64,000 nt of DNA, from NCBI RefSeq assembly GCF_006476045.1, contig NZ_SRZY01000023.1:186001-250000 (forward strand), in the 5' to 3' direction. Source of the stretch: Sphingobacterium lumbrici (GTDB lineage: Bacteria > Bacteroidota > Bacteroidia > Sphingobacteriales > Sphingobacteriaceae). The translations under genes were made by a program, and so were the position numbers. Positions 59,765 to 64,000 of the stretch are shown here, piece after piece. Numbering within the stretch: the stretch's first letter is position 1; every line of letters starts with the position of its first letter. The notes under the pieces were generated by a model. That model was not told where the DNA came from. It worked only from the letters and a program-made list of their open reading frames with translations, and did not search any database.

Positions 59765-61165
59765 TTATTTAACTTTAACTATTTGAGCCATCAATTCGGC
59801 CTCACTTACTATTTTATCTCCGACCATACCCACTCCTTTCATCCGTGCGATACCCCTACGAATAGGCTCTAAAAGCTCACAGCTAAAGATAATGGTATCT
59901 CCGGGGTGGACCTGGTTCTTAAAACGCGCATTTTCGATTTTCAAGAATAAAGTCAACCAATTTTCCGGATCGGGAACTGTATTAAGCACTAATATGCCTC
60001 CAGTCTGTGCCATTGCCTCAATTTGAAGAACCCCAGGAAAAACAGGAGCTCCAGGAAAATGCCCCATAAACAAATCTTCGTTCATCGTCACATTTTTCAA
60101 ACCTACTACATGTGTTTCAGATAATTCAAGAATCTTATCTACCATCAAAAATGGTTGACGGTGGGGTAAAATATTCATAATCTGCACGGTATCATATACC
60201 GGTGCAACATTCGGATCATAAGCTTTTATATTCTTACGGCCTTTATCTTTTTTTATTTGGGCTTTGATACGCTTAGCAAAAGCCACGTTCGCAGCATGTC
60301 CAGGCCTTGCCGCCATGATATGGCCTTTTAGCGGTCGTCCCACCAATGCCAAATCGCCTATCATATCAAGCAATTTATGTCTTGCTGGCTCATTTTGATA
60401 ACGCAATTGGATATTGTCCAAGATACCCTCGTCTGCTACAGTTACCTCTTTGTTGAAAAGAGATTTCAGCTTTGATAACTCTTCATCACTGACCTCTTTG
60501 TCTACTATAACGATAGCATTGGACAAATCGCCACCTTTAATCAAATTTTTATTAACTAAAGCTTCCAGTTCATGTAAAAAACAAAAAGTACGTGAAGAAG
60601 AAATCTCTTTAGTAAACTCATTGATCGTACTTACAGACGCATGTTGACTCCCCAATACAGATGAATTAAAGTCTATCATACAGGTAAGGCGATAGCCATC
60701 CAAAGGCATCGCTACGATTTCGACTTTTCTATCCGGTTCCCCATAGTGGATATTTTCTTTTATCTCGTAAAAATCACGATCAGCATCTTGGTCAACGAAA
60801 CCTGTCTCGTTTAGTTTTTTAACAAAAATAGCAGAACTTCCGTCTAATATCGGTACTTCCGGGCCATCAATATCAATCAGAATATTATCCAATTGAAGGC
60901 CAATCAATGCTGCCATTAAGTGTTCAATAGTACTTACAGAGGCTCCATTCTGTGAAATAGTCGTGCCCCGAGAAGTATCTGAAACATTATCGGCATCGAC
61001 AGCAACAACAGGCTGATTTTCTAAATCTACTCTCCTGAATTTAAACCAATGATTTTCAGGAGCAGGTGTCAGTGTCATTGTTACATATTTCCCCGTATGT
61101 AGACCAACACCTGATATGGTAATATTAGATTTAATCGTCCGTTGCTTCACATTCATATCCATCAT
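59765..61165 (-). CDS. lpxC/fabZ: Fused LpxC deacetylase / FabZ dehydratase
   Basis: Bifunctional protein of 466 aa, typical of Bacteroidota. N-terminal LpxC (about 4-310): zinc and catalytic residues in SVSTIEHLMAAL (His near 82), HASVSTINEF, and RHKLLDMIGDLALVG (His near 265). C-terminal FabZ (about 325-466): LPHRQPFLMVDKI and catalytic MGHFPGAPVFPGVLQIEAMA. It couples the committed lipid A step with fatty-acid dehydration. ATG choices at residues 1, 2 and 4; MNVKQRTIKS may be the true start. Confidence 0.97.
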   Translation of the reverse strand: MMDMNVKQRTIKSNITISGVGLHTGKYVTMTLTPAPENHWFKFRRVDLENQPVVAVDADNVSDTSRGTTISQNGASVSTIEHLMAALIGLQLDNILIDIDGPEVPILDGSSAIFVKKLNETGFVDQDADRDFYEIKENIHYGEPDRKVEIVAMPLDGYRLTCMIDFNSSVLGSQHASVSTINEFTKEISSSRTFCFLHELEALVNKNLIKGGDLSNAIVIVDKEVSDEELSKLKSLFNKEVTVADEGILDNIQLRYQNEPARHKLLDMIGDLALVGRPLKGHIMAARPGHAANVAFAKRIKAQIKKDKGRKNIKAYDPNVAPVYDTVQIMNILPHRQPFLMVDKILELSETHVVGLKNVTMNEDLFMGHFPGAPVFPGVLQIEAMAQTGGILVLNTVPDPENWLTLFLKIENARFKNQVHPGDTIIFSCELLEPIRRGIARMKGVGMVGDKIVSEAELMAQIVKVK

Positions 61166-61184
61166 TTTATTGCAATATTTGGTT

Positions 61185-62213
61185 TTATTTATTCTTTAAT
61201 TGTTTTTCAAGTTCTGCGATGCGTTTTTCTAGTTCAGGTAATTTTGAGTACAAGACTTGTGAACGCAATTGACTTGAATAAGATGTGGAAGGCGTCCCTC
61301 CCCATTTTTTATTAGCATCCTTAATACTTTTATTAATACCTGACTGTGCCTGTACCTGAGAGCCATTCGCAATACTGATATGTCCAACTACCCCAACTTG
61401 ACCTCCTAATACAACGTGTTCGCCTACTTTCGTACTTCCAGAAATTCCGGTTTGAGCAGCAACCACAGTATTTTTTCCAATCTCTACATTATGTGCGATC
61501 TGGATTAAGTTATCCAGTTTAACTCCCTTATGAATTACAGTCGATCCCAACGTAGCCCTATCTATCACTGTATTTGCACCTATCTCCACATTATCCTCGA
61601 TGACTACATTCCCTATTTGGGGGATTTTATCGTATGTCCCATCCTCTTTTGGGGCAAATCCAAAACCATCACTGCCGATAACCGTCCCCGAATGGATGAT
61701 TACATTGCTTCCGATGATACAATCATAATATACCGTTACTCCCGGGAATAATGTTGTATTATCCCCTACCGTCACATTTTCGCCAATATAGACCCGTGGA
61801 TATATTTTAACATTGTTACCAATCTTCACCTGCTTATCGATATAAGAAAATCCTCCAATGTATCCTCCTTCCCCGATGGTAGCAGTATCATGCACAAAAA
61901 TATTCTCATCCCGCCCATTACGCTCCAACCTCAAGCTATTATAAAGCTTAAGCACCTCGGTAAAAGCACTGTATGAGTTCTTAACCCGGATCAATGTCGC
62001 CCTGACAGGCCGATGAAGCACCAGATCTTCATTCACAATCACAATGCTTGCATCAGTATCATAAATGTAATGTTCGTACTTTGGATTCGACAGAAACGAC
62101 AGACTACCGTGAGTCCCTTCTTCAATCTTTGACAATTGAAAAACAACTTGATCTGGATTTCCGTCTACCTTTCCTTCTAAAAATGTAGCAATCTGCTGTG
62201 CTGTAATTTGCAT
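61185..62213 (-). CDS. lpxD: UDP-3-O-acylglucosamine N-acyltransferase
   Basis: Third step of lipid A synthesis. 342 aa: N-terminal UDP-binding domain (MQITAQQIATFLEGKVDG to ~100), hexapeptide beta-helix, catalytic His in NLIQIAHNVEIGKNT near 240, and a C-terminal coiled coil (LYSKLPELEKRIAELEKQLK). It lies 19 nt before lpxC/fabZ. Confidence 0.96.
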   Translation of the reverse strand: MQITAQQIATFLEGKVDGNPDQVVFQLSKIEEGTHGSLSFLSNPKYEHYIYDTDASIVIVNEDLVLHRPVRATLIRVKNSYSAFTEVLKLYNSLRLERNGRDENIFVHDTATIGEGGYIGGFSYIDKQVKIGNNVKIYPRVYIGENVTVGDNTTLFPGVTVYYDCIIGSNVIIHSGTVIGSDGFGFAPKEDGTYDKIPQIGNVVIEDNVEIGANTVIDRATLGSTVIHKGVKLDNLIQIAHNVEIGKNTVVAAQTGISGSTKVGEHVVLGGQVGVVGHISIANGSQVQAQSGINKSIKDANKKWGGTPSTSYSSQLRSQVLYSKLPELEKRIAELEKQLKNK

Positions 62214-62236
62214 CTAATTACAAATGTATCTTTTTC

Positions 62237-63508
62237 TTAATTAACTTTAACTTTTTTATTTTCAACACCATACTGACCCGAAAATGAAATTTCCTTCGGG
62301 TATGATATCGCATATTTTATGACCCCCTTTGAGAGGGCTTCCAAATTCGACAAGTCGGAGGCCTCCGCAATATCCGTAAGCTCTCCTTTACTATTTACGA
62401 TCTTAATAGGACTGCTCCCCGCACTATAGGCACTGTTTTGAACGACCTGATGGTAAAAGAAATAATCAATATCATTATCTTTTAATCCAAAATAGTCTTT
62501 CACTTGTTTCTTAATTTCATTCAATTCGATATCTGTAAAATCGGTATTACGTATTTCGGTACGGAAAAGATCACGTTTCATCAATTTACTACATAAAGTA
62601 CGAAGAATAAAATCATCGTGGTCACACCAGGTTTTTAAGGCCGACATAATATCCGTATCATCCAATTTTGTAAACCAAGCCAGATGGGCAGGTTCTTCTT
62701 CAAAATTATCTGCTGTTATCTTGTTTCTTAAAAAATGGCTCAATGCCGGTGTAGCAAACAGATCTTCTCCTCCATTGCTCAATTCTTTTGCCCGTGCCAG
62801 TGCTTTTATAAGCATCTGTTCGGCTGCAATCACCGTCTTATGCAAATACACTTGCCAATACATCAATCTACGTGCGATAAGAAACTTCTCTACGGAATAA
62901 ATACCTTTTACCTCTACAACCAATTCATCCTCTTTTACTGTCAACATTTTGATAATGCGATCAAACGAAATCACACCTTCAGACACACCGGTAAAAAAAC
63001 TGTCTCTGTTAAGATAATCCATCCTATCAATATCCAGTTGCCCGGAAACCAATTGATATAAGAATTTTCGGTGGTACTGATTATTGAAGATCCTGATCGC
63101 CAAATCCAACCTGCCATCAAATTGCCTGTTTAATTTATCCATCAATAAAGCGGAAATGACCTCATGCGAAACACCTTCAATAATGGTATGTTCTAATGAA
63201 TGTGAAAAAGGGCCGTGCCCAATATCATGAAGCAGTATAGCAATCAGTACCGCTGCCTCTTCTTCTTCGGAAATCGACACTTCTTTACTTCTTAACGTAT
63301 CTATTGCCAACTGCATCAGGTGCATGGCACCGATAACGTGCTGAAATCGTGTATGCAATGCTCCGGGGTAAACTAAATGAGTCATACTCACTTGTTTTAT
63401 ATACCTTAGCCGCTGTAAAAAAGGATGCTGTATAAGATCAAAAATAAAGCCCGACGGAATTGATACAAAGCCGTAAACAGGGTCATTAATTATTTTTTTC
63501 TTATTCAA
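62237..63508 (-). CDS. HD-domain phosphohydrolase (dNTPase-like)
   Basis: 423 aa, YdhJ/SAMHD1-like HD superfamily. Motifs: VYPGALHTRFQHVIGAMHL near 47-65, HDIGHGPFSHSLEH near 94 (HD), GVSHEVIS, and LDIDRMDYLNRDSFFTGV near 178. The start is TTG at 63508 (NKKKIINDPVYGFVSIPSG), with no ATG available upstream before a stop-free AT-rich leader. It is first in the HD-lpxD-lpxC/fabZ-lpxA-ABC run, an order typical of the phylum. Substrate undetermined. Confidence 0.9.
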   Translation of the reverse strand: MNKKKIINDPVYGFVSIPSGFIFDLIQHPFLQRLRYIKQVSMTHLVYPGALHTRFQHVIGAMHLMQLAIDTLRSKEVSISEEEEAAVLIAILLHDIGHGPFSHSLEHTIIEGVSHEVISALLMDKLNRQFDGRLDLAIRIFNNQYHRKFLYQLVSGQLDIDRMDYLNRDSFFTGVSEGVISFDRIIKMLTVKEDELVVEVKGIYSVEKFLIARRLMYWQVYLHKTVIAAEQMLIKALARAKELSNGGEDLFATPALSHFLRNKITADNFEEEPAHLAWFTKLDDTDIMSALKTWCDHDDFILRTLCSKLMKRDLFRTEIRNTDFTDIELNEIKKQVKDYFGLKDNDIDYFFYHQVVQNSAYSAGSSPIKIVNSKGELTDIAEASDLSNLEALSKGVIKYAISYPKEISFSGQYGVENKKVKVN

Positions 63509-63694
63509 AAAAGTACAAATTTTAATAAATCTTATCCAGATTTAGACTTGCAAACTAAAATGACAGCATACAAGGCATCTAAGATAGGGCAAAGATACAC
63601 AGAATGAAGTTAATTAATGTTAAAAATAACTCTTCAAGCATCTATTATGGGTATGTTAGCTCCACTGTGAAGATTTTCAAGACTTTTCTTTTTT

Positions 63695-63702
63695 TATCTT
63701 TA
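63695..63702 (+). promoter_or_regulatory. Near-consensus -7 box (TATCTTTA) for the PorX-like gene
   Basis: One mismatch to TAnnTTTG, 50 nt before the ATG at 63753. Confidence 0.35.
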
Positions 63703-63752
63703 CATACAGCTTATTTCCTCCACATACGATTAGAACGAAAAACACTGGAATT

Positions 63753-64000
63753 ATGGCGAAAACACATATACTTTGGGCAGATGATGAAATTGAGTTCTTA
63801 AGACCTCATATTCTTTTACTTGAAGAAAGAGGATACAAAGTAAAAACTGTAAATAACGGGAATGATGCCGTTGAAAATTTTAAAAATGAGCCCTTTGATC
63901 TTGTATTTTTAGATGAAAATATGCCCGGGCTTACTGGCTTAGAAACCTTGAGCATCCTAAAAAGCATTAACCCCTCTATTCCAACTGTTTTGGTTACCAA
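63753..64000 (+). CDS. porX: PorX-like response regulator, 3' end outside window
   Basis: First 82 residues of a receiver domain: THILWADDEIEFLRPHILLL, then FKNEPFDLVFLDENMPGLTG with phosphoacceptor Asp (near residue 51). The ILWADDEI...PHILxLEExGY opening and the LDENMPGxxGLETL stretch are characteristic of PorX, the type IX secretion response regulator that carries a C-terminal PglZ domain. That domain lies beyond the window, so the assignment rests on the receiver alone. Confidence 0.78.
   Translation, partial: MAKTHILWADDEIEFLRPHILLLEERGYKVKTVNNGNDAVENFKNEPFDLVFLDENMPGLTGLETLSILKSINPSIPTVLVT

Noticed and set aside
63604..63801. A 65-codon plus-strand frame before the PorX-like gene
   Set aside because: Overlaps the porX start out of frame and covers its promoter; no domain or compositional support.
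1..64000. CRISPR array, tRNA/rRNA genes, intact transposase or prophage
   Set aside because: Looked for regularly spaced direct repeats, tRNA-like cloverleaf sequences, and integrase/transposase motifs on both strands; none was recognised by eye.

Overview
The window looks like a chromosomal segment of a Bacteroidota bacterium, most likely Sphingobacteriaceae (Sphingobacterium-like). Supporting features are Bacteroidota-type promoters (-7 box TAnnTTTG) in front of many genes, AT-rich weak ribosome-binding regions, a fused lpxC/fabZ gene, a TonB-dependent receptor, GH95 and GH29 fucosidases, the start of a PorX-type response regulator (type IX secretion regulation), and many proteins with Bacteroidota-specific architectures. 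I see no rRNA, tRNA, CRISPR array, phage block or intact transposase. Most of the window is core chromosome.

Layout. 1-7.7 kb: 3' part of a polyprenyl synthetase, a TerC membrane protein, a coiled-coil membrane protein, gmd, tpx, a FadL-type outer-membrane protein and an OsmC protein. 7.9-10.8 kb: uvrA, then a decayed SHOCT-like gene. 11.2-17.0 kb: a minus-strand fucosidase operon (GH29, GH95, lipoprotein). 17.2-24.9 kb: a metZ-like gene, a lipoprotein, a flippase-like membrane protein with an SDR, a three-gene DUF2089 operon and an XpaC/TelA pair. 25-34 kb: fumC, an S41 protease, then a minus-strand run mutL - rhomboid - pseudo-rhomboid - EEP phosphatase. 34-39 kb: an Lrp regulator, a small terminated transcript, a kinase-like orphan, ruvC, a second flippase-like protein, a GT2 and plsC. 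40-43 kb: trpE-G-C preceded by a Trp-rich leader peptide and attenuator. 43-50 kb: dus, a polysaccharide flippase, acylphosphatase, an amidohydrolase, and a TPP riboswitch controlling a TonB receptor. 50-57 kb: dtd, mazG, an EEP protein, rmuC, a ureohydrolase-like pseudoenzyme, an SDR, a SerB-truncated-SerA-ACT fusion and a 5-FTHF cyclo-ligase. 57-63.5 kb: efp, ABC ATPase, lpxA, lpxC/fabZ, lpxD and an HD hydrolase, all on the minus strand. The porX-like gene runs off the right edge.

The most interesting material is mostly non-coding or consists of pseudoenzymes. There is a family of ~440-550 bp intergenic elements with inverted ends (three copies, at 2.1, 22.4 and 39.5 kb) that carry conserved internal hairpins. 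The trp operon has a leader peptide with three consecutive Trp codons, and its nested antiterminator and terminator can be drawn. A short promoter-to-terminator transcript lies beside an Lrp gene. Several genes have the -7 box almost touching the start codon, which predicts leaderless mRNAs. Three proteins have lost catalytic residues or domains: a rhomboid, a ureohydrolase, and a SerB/SerA fusion without its NAD-binding domain.
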